Assembly: GCA_963556195.1 (NCBI GenBank)
Contig: OY744544.1
Coordinates: forward strand, 41,888,288-41,952,287
Direction of reading: 5' to 3'
From: Sepiola atlantica
Taxonomy: Eukaryota > Mollusca > Cephalopoda > Sepiida > Sepiolidae
Length of the DNA: 64,000 nt
In this document: piece by piece, positions 31,984-42,639 of the stretch
Position numbering within the stretch: position 1 is the stretch's first letter
Layout of the letters: every line of letters begins with the position of its first letter
The notes under the pieces: generated by a model
Told to the model about the DNA's origin: nothing
Database searches by the model: none
The model's input: the letters and a program-made list of their open reading frames with translations, nothing else
Position numbers and translations under genes: made by a program

Positions 31984-32508
31984 ATGCACAATAATATCAA
32001 TACAAGCCGTGGGACTCAGGAGAAAGACCTGAGTGTCATGATGGGCAGGTGCTCCCTCGTTAGCCAATATGGGGGACCCGGTCCGCATCCTGCGAATGTT
32101 GGCCCTTCTCATTTCAGAAACAAGACAACGGACAAGAACCAGGTAAGTAACCTCTCTGATTCCAGGTATGACAAGGACACAGACCAAAGACAGGAAAACC
32201 AGAACGAAAACAGCAAACTGAAAAGATATAGAAATAAATGGACCACGAAAGAGAACAGACTGGTGATGGAGTGCTATTATAAAAGCCGCTACCCTACAGA
32301 AAGAGGCTACCGAAAACGAATGAAACATCTCTGGGACATTGCTAGTGACTACCATACAACGGAACAAAGGATAGCAGATCAAGCAAGACAGATCCTCAAG
32401 CGAGGATGGTTCTCGGAGATGGAACTGACGGAAATCAGACAGAAGGTGAATTGCGAAACGGAGCAAGAAACACCACCGAAGGAGAAACCACAGGAAGAGG
32501 ACGGGTAA
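31984..32508 (+). pseudogene. R4-like ORF, N-terminal region
   Basis: A 174-aa open segment. Its middle, RNKWTTKENRLVMECYYKSR, GYRKRMKHLWDIASDYHTTE and QRIADQARQILKRGWFSEME, is a conserved block I recognise from the N-terminus of RLE-type retrotransposon proteins in cnidarians and other invertebrates. It probably binds nucleic acid (tryptophan- and arginine-rich helices). The end is acidic and closes at a stop (32506), and the next homologous segment resumes at 32599 in a different frame, so the original ORF is split here. Confidence 0.65.
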
Positions 32509-32598
32509 AACATACACACTGAAACTGAAGAGAGTGAAGGCTACAGGATCACAGAACCAGATGAGATAGAAGACTGCGGAACCACAGAACCTGCTGAG

Positions 32599-33132
32599 AT
32601 GGAACTCAACGAAAAAGGAGCAAGTGACGTGGAGAACATTAGACGATACATGTTAGAAAACAAAACAAAACTCCCATCTCTCAGGAATGAAGTAGCGAAG
32701 AAGTTAAAAGCAGAAACAGAAAGAGTAAACAGACTCCTCACACACATCCCAACAGAAACTATTACGGACGTAAACAACCTGATATATGCAGGGGCAAAAT
32801 CGGTAAGTATGAAACTAAGAAACGAAGAGAATGGACAAAAGAGAGGACCGACAAAACCTGGATGGGAAATCAGACTGGAAACCCAGATCACCAAACTTCG
32901 GAAAGAAGCTAAAACCGTGAACAGAAGGAAGGAGGACATGAAACGATTAAGAAGCAAAAATCAGAAACGCAAGGAAAAACTAAATGGGAAACATGAAGAA
33001 ATAAAACAAAAGATAGCAGCAATAGAAGGAAGACTGAGACGATACAGGTACAAATCAGAACAGAGCAAACAGAACAGGACCTTTGAAAACAATGAAAGCC
33101 AGTTTTACAAAAACGTAAATGGAGAAAAATAA
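32599..33132 (+). pseudogene. R4-like ORF, linker region
   Basis: A 177-aa open segment rich in K, R and E with strong predicted coiled-coil character (TKLRKEAKTVNRRKEDMKRL, then repeated KRK/KEKL runs). The block NNLIYAGAKSVSMKL is the usual part before the RT in this family. It ends NESQFYKNVNGEK at a stop. It lies between the DNA-binding-like region and the RT of the same element. Confidence 0.65.
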
Positions 33133-33279
33133 CAACAGAGCAACCGAACCCAACAGAAACAAAACAATTCTGGAGCAAGATATGGTAAGAACCAAAAAAG
33201 CACAACAACAATGCCCAATGGTTGAAAAACATGAAAGATGAACTGCAGGAAATCGAACAAGCAACCGAAACAGAAATCA

Positions 33280-34450
33280 ACAAAGAAACGATCAAGAAAA
33301 CCCTAAGAAAAATGGCAAACTGGAGAGCACCAGGCCACGATGGAATACATGCATACTGGTTTTAAAAATTCACGACCCTGCATGAAAGACTAGCGCAGAA
33401 ACTGAGTGGATGTATCCGCAAAACAGACGTACCAGAATGGATGACGGAAAGAAGAACAACATTAAGACCCCAAAAAGGGAACGACCCCCAGCAACTACAG
33501 ACCGATAACATGTCTACCAATAATGTGGAAAATTCTCACAGCACAACTGAGAGAACAAATCTACCAATCCCTGGACAAACGTGGACTGCTCCCCGAGGAA
33601 CAAAAAGGATGCCGGAAAGGACAAAGAGGGGCACATGATCTACTATACATTGATCAAAAGACCCTGAATGAGGTGAAGAGCAGACAAAAGAACATAACCA
33701 TTGCATGGATTGACTACAAGAAAGCCTACGACAGAATCCCTCAAACGTGGATAATTGAATGCTTAAAAATATAAAAGATACCAGACAGGATTATTAATCT
33801 CATCCAGAAAGCGATGGAAACATGGAGACTAAAACTGACTAAAACGGAGGACAACACCTGTCTGAGATAAAAATACAGAGAGGCATTTTTCAAGGAAACT
33901 CTCTATCACCACTATTGTTTATAATAGCCATGATGCCACTCAACTACATACTCAGAAAGTGTGATGCCGGATACAGGTTTACGGATACAGAACAAAGAAT
34001 AAACCACCTGATGTACATGGGTGACCTTAAACTGTTTGCAAAAAACAAAAAAGAACTGGAAAAGCTGATAAATGCAACCAGGATATTAAGCCAGGATATT
34101 CAAATGGAGTTTGGAATAGAAAAATGTGCACTACTAGAGATTAAAAGAGGAAAACTGGAGACGACAGAAGGTATAGAACTCCCCAACCAAGAAGAGATGA
34201 GGGCGCTAGGATACAAGAGAGTTATAAATACCTGGGAGTTCTGGAAGCAGACACAATCAAATATACAGAAATGAAAGAGAAGATTGGAAAAGAATATCTA
34301 CGAAGAACAAGGAAACTCTAAGAAACTAAACTATATAGCAGAAACCTAGTAAAAGGGATAAACACATGGGCTGTATCACTAATAAGATACTCTGGACCAT
34401 TCATAGGCTGGACCAAAGAAGAACTCAGGCACCTTGACCAGAGGACTAGA
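33280..34450 (+). pseudogene. R4-like reverse transcriptase domain, disrupted
   Basis: RT motifs are spread over several frames. There is a decayed entry block (MANWRAPGHDGIHAYW), then a YRPITCLPIMWKIL segment, GLLPEEQKGCRKGQRGAHDL, ITIAWIDYKKAYDRIPQTWI (motif A), GIFQGNSLSPLLFIIAMMPL (motif B; the usual D of QGDS is N), LMYMGDLKLFAKNKKELEKL (motif C), and IQMEFGIEKCALLEIKRGKL. The catalytic YxDD reads MGD, so one of the two essential aspartates is glycine. Stops at 33363 and 33772 and further frameshifts confirm inactivity. Its best-preserved ORFs are 33523-33774 and 33915-34274. Confidence 0.85.
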
Positions 34451-34456
34451 AAACTA

Positions 34457-35455
34457 ATGACTATGCACAATGCATTGCACCCAAAAGACGATACGGACAG
34501 ACTCTACATGAAAAGAAACGAAGGAGGTAGAGGACTGGTAAGTATAGAAGACTGTGTGGAAGACACCAAAAAAGAGCTGGAGAAATATGTAACCCAGAAC
34601 ACGGAAAAACTTATCACCACAGCAAGAGACACCAGCCCAACAAACAACTCCGGAAGCACTGAAACCAGAAACAAAAAGACAAGAAAGGAAAAGTGGGAAG
34701 AAAAACAACTACATGGACGCGTTATAAGACTCACAAGCGATGAAACCAATGAAAATAGCTGGGCATGGCTAAGAAAATGACACTTGAACAGAGAAACGGA
34801 ATCTCTGCTGACGGTCGCACAGAACAATGCGATTAGGACAAACTTTATTAAAGCAAAGTTAGATAAAACTCAGGAAAACAGCAAATGCCGATAATGTGGA
34901 CAAAGAGACGAAACGATAAATCATATAATAAGTGAATGCAGCAAGCTAGCCCAAAAGGAATACAAGAACAGACATGACAGCATGTGGAAAGAAGTACACC
35001 GGGAAATGTGCAAACAACTGAATTTCGAATATGCAAAAAAACGGTACAGACACTAGAAAACCTAAAACACAAAATCATATCGGATATGAATGTACAAACA
35101 GACAAACCCATAACAGCAAGGAGACCGGATATGATAATAATCAACAAAAAGAATAATCCTGCAAAATCGCAGACTTTGCCGTTCCAGCGAACCACAGAGT
35201 GAAGATCAAAGAGACGGAAAAAAGAAACAAATATACTGAACTTGCCAGAGAACTGAAAGGAATATGGAACATGAAGAAAGTCAGTATAACACCAATAATC
35301 ATAGGAGCACTAGGAACAGTCCCCAAAAACATGGAGAAAAGACTAGGAGAAATAGGAATCAAAGGGATAACTGAGACCATACAAAGGACAGTAATGATCA
35401 AAACAGCTACAATCCTGAGAAATGTCCTCGAATGCGGAAACCAACCCACATAAGC
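34457..35455 (+). pseudogene. R4-like C-terminus: CCHC knuckle and RLE endonuclease
   Basis: Open from TMHNALHPKDDTDRLYMKRN and EGGRGLVSIEDCVEDTKKEL (post-RT thumb block). A CCHC knuckle is at about 34882-34945 (C-R-stop-C, GQRDETINHIISEC; CX2CX8HX4C). The restriction-like endonuclease has RRPDMIIINKKNN at about 35120, then after a frameshift an ADFAVP-like block and (35199-35453) YTELARELKGIWNMKKVSI and PIIIGALGTVPKNMEKRL, the end of the family. The PD...D pair that nicks the DNA target can still be read across the frameshift. The CCHC has an in-frame stop. Confidence 0.8.
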
Positions 35456-35866
35456 AACGAATGGAGAACAAACACATAGAAGCACAAGAAAACAGAACCG
35501 GGGAAAATACAACCGCATGAGAGAGGCGCAAGCATAGGCTGACACCACGAAAATTATGGACAGAGGGTCGAGGAAGGAAAGCGAAAACCAGACCTCCACT
35601 GGAAGAGCGCGGACAGCTCTGGGACCTTGGGGAGGCTTGTTGCCACTCGGGCCCCAGAGGGGACCAATGGCCCTTATCAGCGGGAAATCGATGGTAGGTG
35701 GCTGTTGCGATACCACAAGGTCATCAGCGGTGTTGAGCGAAAAGAAGTGGAGCATACTGGAAGTCTGAGGAGACTTGTTGTCACTCAGACTCCAGGGAAT
35801 ACCACAGGTTGTTGGCAGTGGGCGATCACTGACGATGACCAGTGTGATAACTCCTAGTGAGTAAAT
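35456..35866 (+). mobile_element. R4-like element 3' UTR with repeated module
   Basis: A module of GAGGCTTGTTGCCACTCGG type followed by a CCAGAGGGGACC-like block occurs twice (about 35630-35700 and 35767-35830). The final 100 bases recur at 1546-1682. The end is at GTGTGATAACTCCTAGTGAG. Confidence 0.8.
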
Positions 35867-35913
35867 AATAATAATTATAATAATAATAATAATAATAATA
35901 ATGATAATAATAA
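35867..35913. repeat. (TAA)n tract between two R4-like copies
   Basis: About 47 bases of ATA/TAA, joining the tail of the first copy to the truncated start of the second. Confidence 0.95.
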
Positions 35914-36760
35914 TGCAAACGACTGACTTTCGAACACGTGGACAAATGGTGCAAGCATAAATAAGAGACAGTAATGGAAAACAAAAATTACAAAATCCTC
36001 TGTGACACGAAGGTGCAAAAATATAAACTCATACAAGCAAGGAGGCCGGGTGTCATAATAGTCAACAAACAGTAAAAATCCTGCCAAATCGTAGATTTTT
36101 CTGTTCGAGCAAACCACAGAGTGAAGATCAAGGAAACGGAAAAATGAAGAAAATACACGGAACTTGCCAAAGAAATATGGAGCGTGAAAAAAGTCAGTAT
36201 AATAGCAATAATCGCATGAGCACCAGGAACCGTCCCCAAAAAAGACTGGAAAGAAAGACTGGGAGAAATTAGAATCAAAGGGAGCACGGAAACCATATAA
36301 AGGGCTGTAATGATTAAAAAAAACTGCAGTCTTAAGGAAAATAATCGAATGCGGAAAGCAACAAGTATAAGCTACGAACGGTAACCTGTTAAAAGGAAGT
36401 TACAATAGGAAGAAAACAACAACAAAAAACACAGGAAGAACACCACATGAACCCAAGGAACAGAAACTGCAAGAAATTTCAGAAACTACCCCTCCCAAAT
36501 AAATGATGGCACCAACCTCAGCTGATACCACACTAAATAGTCGTGAAGGGTCAAGGAGGATGGGAAGGCCGAGGACGAAGAGCACTAACAAGACTTCCGC
36601 TGGAAGATGGCGCGGAGTACTGGGATGTTGGGGAGGCTTATTGCCACCAAATCCCAGAGGAGACCAATACTCGTTACCAGCGAGAAATCAATGGTAAGCG
36701 GCTGTTCCGATACCGCAAATGTCTTGTGAGAGACACGTTCTATTTAACCTATAAATGAGA
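35914..36760 (+). mobile_element. Second R4-like copy, 5'-truncated
   Basis: This matches 34965-35720 of the first copy in the same orientation. It starts within the endonuclease region (ACAAGCAAGGAGGCCGG, where the catalytic RRPD reads RRPG), then RVKIKETEK, YTELAKEIWS and VPKKDWKERLGEI, followed by the 3' UTR module (GGGGAGGCTTATTGCCACC). About 80 percent alike with many stops, so it is not a recent duplication of the first copy. Confidence 0.8.
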
Positions 36761-37440
36761 CCCTAACAGGTACTACCACTCTGATCAAGGACCTGGGAGT
36801 AGTGATTACTAAGCTTGCTTTTTTATTATTAATGTGGTAGGCGGATTAGTAATTATAGGGCATTAGTAACGAAACATGTCTTGATCTTCCGAGCAGGAAT
36901 TAACTACGGTGTTATTTTATGCAAAATAGTTGTTACTGCTATTTTTAAATATGGCATAGGCCTATGCTTTTTTAATATCTTACATGGCGCTAGAATTTAT
37001 TGACAAGAAACATAGCAGCTCCAACATTGGGATCTAATAACGTTAAAATAAAATCCAGGGTCCACATGATTGAGTAGAATGTTCTATTTAAGATCTTAAT
37101 AAAGTTATAGGTTCTTAAAACAACATTTGCTTTCCTTGAAATTGAATTTCTAATCATTAAACCAATCTTTCAATTTGCCTTTGACATGATATTAAACAAA
37201 AGAACAAAGGAAGCGAGTGAGGGGCGTTGTGTCCCGCCAACCTTAGAAATGTCCTGGTAACAACCTTCGATATGAGACTAAGGTTAGATTTTATCTTGTA
37301 CGAAGGCTTAGCAAAGTTTATTGTGTCCTAAGAAACATTTACCTTTATTGCAGGTAAATTTACTTACTTTCCCTCCATTTCCCAAACGACATATGGAATT
37401 GAAGGAGATAAATCATTTAATGGTCGTCTGTTGCTTGGCA
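36761..37440. other. No recognised gene
   Basis: No ORF or repeat match apart from the start of the duplicated ATTGAAGGAGATAAATCATT block at about 37399. Confidence 0.4.
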
Positions 37441-38790
37441 TCCAAATTTCTTCTTCTTTTCCTTCTCCGCTTTAAAATCCCTTGATTCTTCTATTTCTTC
37501 TTATTCCTTTTCTTTTTTCTTTGTCTTTTTTTACTTTTCTTTTACTTTCGTATTTTCTTCTCCTTTCTTTTATCTAATCTTTTTCATCTTCTTTTCCTTT
37601 CTTCTTCATATACTTCTTCTCTTGTGTTCTCATTGTTCTTTTTCTTATTAAATTGAAGGAGATAAATTATTTAATTGTCGTCTGTCATTTGGCATCCATA
37701 TTTCTTCTTGTTTTTCTTCTCCTCTTTCTAGTCTCGTGATTCTTTTCTTTTTTATTCCCAAACTCCTATACTTCTTTTTCATCTTTTTGTACTTTTGATT
37801 TAATTTTCGTCTTTTTTCTCTTTTTTTCATTTCTTCTTCATCTTCTTTTTCTAGTCCTCCTTCATTTTTTTTCTTTTCTTTTTCCCCATTATTCTTTCTT
37901 TTTCATATTCTCCTTTTTGATGTGATACTCTTGCTTCTGTATTCTTATTTCCTTTCGTCTTTTTCATCTTCTTTTTATTCCTCTCCGACTCTATTATTTT
38001 TCTTTTCCTTTTTTGTTTTTTTTATTTTTTCTTCTTCATATTCTTCTCCTCTTTCATCCCTCTTGTTTTCCTTTATATCTTTTTTCCTTTCTTTTTCTTC
38101 ATATTCTCCTTCATTCTCCTTCTGTTCCTTATTTCTTTCTTTTATTCCTTTCTTCTTCGTCATATTCTCCTCGTCCTTCATTCTTCTTATTTTCCTTTTT
38201 TTCTTCGTTTTTGTTCTTCATATTCTCCTTCTTCTTCATTCTTTTTCTTTTTCTTTCTTCTTCTTCTCATCCACCTCCTTCGTTCTTTTTTCTTACATTT
38301 TTATTTCTTATTTTAGATATTACCCTCTTCCCTCTTTATCCTACTTTTCTTTCTTTCTTTTTCTTAATCATCTTATTCTTCTGCTATCTTCTTTTCGTTT
38401 CTTCTTTTCCTTACTTCTTTTGTCCTCTTCTTCACTTTCTTCTTTTCCTTTCTTTTTGTTTTTCTTTCTTCTTCATCTTCTTTTCCTTCTTTTTCTTTCA
38501 TTCTTATCTTCCCTTTTTTCTTCTTTTACTTTTCTTCTTCTTTCTCCTTTACTTTTCTTTTTTTAATCTTATTCTTTTTTTCTGATTATTTTTCTTTTTT
38601 CTTTATAATCTTGTGTTTTTCTGTTTTTACTTTCTTCTATTTGATCTTCTTTTGATTTTGTTTTTTTCATTTTAGTCTTCGTCATCTTCTTTTTCTCTAT
38701 CTTTTTTTCCTTCTTCTCTTGTTTCTCATATTTTCTTCTTTTTTTTCCTTTCTTGTTTGGCTTTGTATCTTCATCCTACTCCACGCTTGA
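37441..38790. repeat. 1.35-kb polypyrimidine tract (TTC/CTTTT-rich)
   Basis: The plus strand is almost entirely T and C, dominated by TTCTTC and CTTTT. A 50-base block (GAAGGAGATAAATYATTTAA, then GTCGTCTG) at about 37399-37450 is repeated at about 37656-37710, indicating duplication of about 260 bp. The long ORFs on both strands (for example 37922-38566, 214 aa of S, F, L) are composition artefacts. Confidence 0.9.
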
Positions 38791-39220
38791 ATCTTTCTCA
38801 CATTTACGTGTAAAATATAAGTAAATATATTTATATTTAACACGTAAATGTTTGCAAAATATTCAATTACACAACACATAAATCTATAAACTATTTGTAA
38901 GAACTTACAGCAAAAACAAAACTTTTACCAAAATGATTGGATTCGACATTAAAGCATCATAAAACAATTGATATACCACGAAACAAAAGCAAAAACATAC
39001 ATACAAAACATACGTGCAATTTTGACATATAATTCTCTAAAAAAAGTCGATATGACGTTCAACCCCTCAAACCAACAAACAAACCAGAATTTTACATCAT
39101 GAATAAATATTTGACAATTTAGCTAGAAGCAAAATGTAGTATCTGTCCTGATACATTTTTGTCCTCAGTCAGTGAAGGAAAATATTTGTAGACTGTGGAT
39201 TGAAGGGGTTTTTAGCCCCC
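38791..39220. other. No gene; small inverted and dispersed repeats
   Basis: A palindrome of ACATTTACGTGTTAAATATAAG type lies at about 38808-38850. 39135-39210 matches the dispersed repeat at 12.9 kb and 62.4 kb ('tgtcctcagtcagtgaagga'). Confidence 0.5.
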
Positions 39221-39224
39221 CTTC

Positions 39225-40045
39225 AACCTAATGTTGGAAACCAAAATTGGTACCAAATTCCTGCAGCTTATAAACAAACACTTTCCACCAGGTAACGCAT
39301 TGCAAAGGTTATTTAATAGAAATAAATTAAAATTAAGTTATAGTTGCACGGATAACCTTGAAAGAATCATTAAAAAACACAACAAAATACTTAAAAGAAA
39401 TAACATAAACAATGGTATTAACAGTAATAGAACCACTAACAACTGTAATTGTCAAACAGCGGATGAATATGGCTTGCAGAACAATTGCATTACTACCTCA
39501 GTAATACATTAAAATTAAGTTATAGTTGCACGGGTAACCTTGAAAGAATCATTAAAAACACAACAAAATACTTAAAAGAAATAACACAAACAATGGTATT
39601 AACAGTAATAGAACCACTAACAACTGTAATTGTCAAACACCGGATGAATGTTCCTTGCAAAACAATTGCATTACTACCTCAGTAATACATCGCGCAAAAA
39701 TGTACACGGCAGAAAATCATAAAGAAAAGAAGTTCTATATAGGAAGTACGTCAAGGAGTTTTAAAGATAGGTTTTACGTACACACATTATCATTCAGACA
39801 CAAACATACAGTAACACTTCGTTGTACCGATATTTGTGAAAATTAATAGATTATAAAAACAATACTAAGATTGAACATAATCAGAAAAGCCAGGATCTAT
39901 GGAGCATTTTACTCACCTTGAGTTTTATACCTTGGGGGAGAAACTAGAAATTGTAAAGTTTAAAGATAGAACTGCAGACATTTTAAGTAACATACACTGA
40001 GCAGATTTTAAATTACAAACATTTGTATCCACTAATAGATGTAAT
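39225..40045 (+). pseudogene. GIY-YIG retroelement C-terminus with 182-bp duplication
   Basis: The plus strand reads FLQLINKHFPPGNALQRLFN, RNKLKLSYSCTDNLERIIKK, then CNCQTADEYGLQNNCITTSV, and after a duplication AKMYTAENHKEKKFYIGSTS, RSFKDRFYVHTLSFRHKHT. It is the retroelement family in which a cysteine-rich NCNC...C block precedes a GIY-YIG domain (YIGSTS + FKDRF + H + SFRH). HNQKSQDLWSILLTLSFIPW at about 39880 fits the following block in decayed form. Many frames and stops. It differs from the Penelope-like GIY-YIG copies at 20.4 and 28.4 kb. Confidence 0.75.
39331..39690. repeat. Tandem duplication, 182-bp period
   Basis: 39331-39509 and 39513-39690 are about 95 percent identical and both encode the SYSC...CNC...C block. 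The duplication arose inside the decayed GIY-YIG copy. Confidence 0.9.
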
Positions 40046-40084
40046 TACGCTGCTCCCGACCCCACTATTACACTCCTTTGAATT

Positions 40085-40215
40085 TATGTGATTTTATTTT
40101 TATATTGTCTTTATTTTTATTTTCATATTTATTTATGTTATTTTACTTTTATTTTTATTTTTATTTTTACTTTATTATTCTATTTTTAAATTCTATTTTT
40201 ATTTTTCAGTATTGT
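40085..40215. repeat. T-rich (TTTTA)n low-complexity tract
   Basis: ATTTTT pentamer/hexamer-like units on the plus strand. Confidence 0.8.
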
Positions 40216-41176
40216 GTATCATTCTTTGTTATTATACCAAACCCTAGAGTAGATCTGATTTTAATTCTTCTCTCACTTTTTATTTATTTCTAGAACTAAC
40301 TGTTATGTTTATAGTGTACCTGCATTTAAGTTTATTTAAAGCTAGGTTGTGTTTTGTTTACTTATACTTCGTCATTATGTAGTACACCCATGCATTGCTG
40401 TTATTTTATTGTATTTTTTTTGTTTACCTGAGTAATGCTTGCTTTCTGGTTGTTCCTTGAAATAATGCTATAACCGGTCTACATGTAGACAAATAGAATA
40501 AGGATCGTAAGACAAGATGGAAAATGGAAGATATTACGGCAGGAGCTGTTATCATTTGATGCCTGATACATGATATATGGATGATACATGCTATATGGAT
40601 GATACATCCAGAATATAATAGAATCAAATCACATGGAGATGTATGAAAGGAGAATGACAAGTATGAACGTGTATTTAAATCATTTTGCAGGATAAATATC
40701 GGTAGAGTTATTCCCCAATTCATAGACCATGTATTTTGTAAAAACGGCGTGTATTTAGTAGGGACGGCATATATACGGAAAAAAATTTAAGTAGATGTAT
40801 GCCCTTGCGAACAAGGATAATATGGTGTGTGAGGTAGAAATGCTTTCATCGCAGAAATATATAGATATTGACCAGTATATATATATTATATTGTACAAAT
40901 AGGTGTACATCAAAATGCAGATTTATTTACTAACGTTACTCTAGGCTAACGTACTTATTTGAATGTCGGTCTTTGTACGTATAAATGTGAAAAAATGCGG
41001 TATTTATGCATACTTAAGGTTGATGATTGTGTGGACGGATATATGTGTGTTAAGATGTAAATATGTATATATATATATATATATATATATTTGTATACGT
41101 ATTTGTACGTATAGCAATGTGTATGCATGTTGGAGTATGTGTATATATAGATATGTATGTATGCGTATGTGTTTTG

Positions 41177-41211
<35 letters not shown>

Positions 41212-41350
41212 TTATCAGTACGTACGTGTTAACATACGAATAAAGTTTATATATAATCCAGATTTTGAAATAACTAATTCGCTGACCGTTAGAATATTTT
41301 ATAGAAATAGGTAAATATTGACCAGTATATATATCATATTGTACAAATGG
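40216..41350. other. No gene; microsatellite patches
   Basis: Short (TA)n at 41063-41092, 41175-41190 and (TG)n at 41191-41211. Direct repeat of 'gatattgaccagtatatatat...ttgtacaaat' at 40862-40905 and 41316-41350, the second running into the mariner end. No coding sequence recognised. ORFs across the TA/TG patches are artefacts. Confidence 0.5.
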
Positions 41351-41353
41351 GTA

Positions 41354-42310
41354 TGTACAGGGTGACAAAAAAAAACGGGCCCCAACTCTAATTAGACCCC
41401 GTTTCTTAGTGTTTCGTCCGAATTAAATGAATTTTTGGTCATAACTAGTTTATTATATTCAAAACTTCACATCAAAACACTAGGGTCTTTAGCCTGTTTT
41501 CTCCGTTCTACAGCATGTGTTCTAGATGGCCTCCATTTAGTTCCGTGCATTTCTTGAGGCGCAGAACGAAGTTATCCATGATGTTCTTACAGATTGAATT
41601 GGGAATGGCTCTCATCTCCTCCCTGATGGCTTCCTTGAGTTCCGTGATGGTTCTGGGTTTCCCTGCGTACACTATGTCCTTGAGATAGTCCCAAAGGAAA
41701 AAATCTGGGGGGCTTAGGTCCGGGCTATGGTGTGGCCACTCAAAATTAGTCTTGAGACTGATCACTCGACCTCCGAAGTTCTCTTTCAGCCAATCTCGGG
41801 ACAGGTTTGAGGTGTGAGAACTTGCTCCGTCTTGCTGGAACAAGAATTTGCTCATGAGCGACGGGTAGAGGGGCTGGAGCTCACTCTTGAAGGTTTTGAG
41901 GACCTCCACATACCGCTCCTTGGTGAATGTCACTGCTGCGCCAGATTATTCTATGAAGATTGGTTCGATGATGCCTTCTGACCGAGATTGCAGCCCACAC
42001 CGTGCACTTAGGAGAGTGCAGGAGCTTGGTGGCTACTTCATTGGGTATGGAGGACCCCCAGAAGACATTTTTCTTGAAGTTCGCCTTTCCGTCAAGATGG
42101 AAGTGGCCTTCATCTGAGGTCCAAAGGGGGTTAAGGAAACCTGGTGTCTCCGCGATCTTATCGAGCATCTTGACTGCCATAGCGCTCCACTGCTTCTTGT
42201 CTGAAGCTGTAAGGGTCTGCAGCGTCTGTATTCTGTATGGGTAAGCCCTGATATCGTTCACCAGCACTCTCCTGCAAGTCTCACGGGTCGTAAAATAGAT
42301 TCCTTGTATA
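41354..42310 (-). pseudogene. DD41D mariner-type transposase remnant
   Basis: Minus strand. The first ORF (42267-41881) has a partial N-terminus [20 protein letters not shown], then FLNPLWTSDEGHFHLDGKAN (first catalytic D), FWGSSIPNEVATKLLHSPKC and TVWAAIS. After a one-base frameshift at about 41980 the second ORF (41933-41508) has TFTKERYVEVLKTF, FLFQQDGASSHTS (second D), EWPHHSPDLSPPDFFLWDYL (third D) and KPRTITELKEAIREEMRAIP. By my count 41 residues lie between the second and third aspartates (DD41D, the rosa/Visitor-like pattern), not the DD34D of classical mariners. An in-frame stop follows the FIE block. The terminal repeat at the left end starts ACAGGGTGACAAA. The right end with the DNA-binding domain is lost at a TA tract. 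Confidence 0.85.
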
Positions 42311-42317
42311 GCGAGTT

Positions 42318-42322
<5 letters not shown>

Positions 42323-42355
<33 letters not shown>

Positions 42356-42368
42356 TTACCTTTATATA

Positions 42369-42444
<76 letters not shown>
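42323..42444. repeat. Two (AT)n microsatellites
   Basis: TA runs at 42323-42353 and 42370-42444 separated by CTTACCTTTATATAA. They lie at the truncation point of the mariner. Confidence 0.95.
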
Positions 42445-42447
<3 letters not shown>

Positions 42448-42639
42448 TTTACTTCATTGTTAAATGCATAAGTAGATCTACGTAGTAGTATACAAATATG
42501 TTTATGCCACGCAGCTTACACAGAAACATCTATGTTTAACTCTTACTTCTAGAGGTAAAACATGCGCACACCAACATAAACGTTTCTGTGTAGCATGCTG
42601 GTCATACATATATTTTATACTATATAAAGAATGGGGGGC

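Larger units (their letters stand above)
31890..35866 (+). mobile_element. R4/R2-type non-LTR retrotransposon, inactive, near full length
   Basis: The parts lie in one order on the plus strand: a 5' leader, an N-terminal DNA-binding-like region (31984-32507), a lysine-rich linker (32599-33132), RT (33290-34450), a CCHC knuckle and a restriction-like endonuclease (34457-35455), a 400-bp 3' UTR and a (TAA)n tail. This architecture (one ORF, RT then CCHC then PD...D endonuclease at the C-terminus) defines the RLE-type non-LTR group (R2, R4/Dong, NeSL, HERO). The TAA-repeat junction is reminiscent of Dong, which is known to insert in TAA repeats, so R4/Dong-like is my best guess. The exact clade is inference. 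Confidence 0.8.

Noticed and set aside
31792..32517. 241-aa minus ORF
   Set aside because: Antisense to the N-terminal region of the R4-like element; only the plus strand matches the family.
35141..35755. 204-aa minus ORF
   Set aside because: Antisense of the R4-like endonuclease and 3' UTR.
37922..38566. 214-aa ORF of S, F and L
   Set aside because: A product of the polypyrimidine tract.
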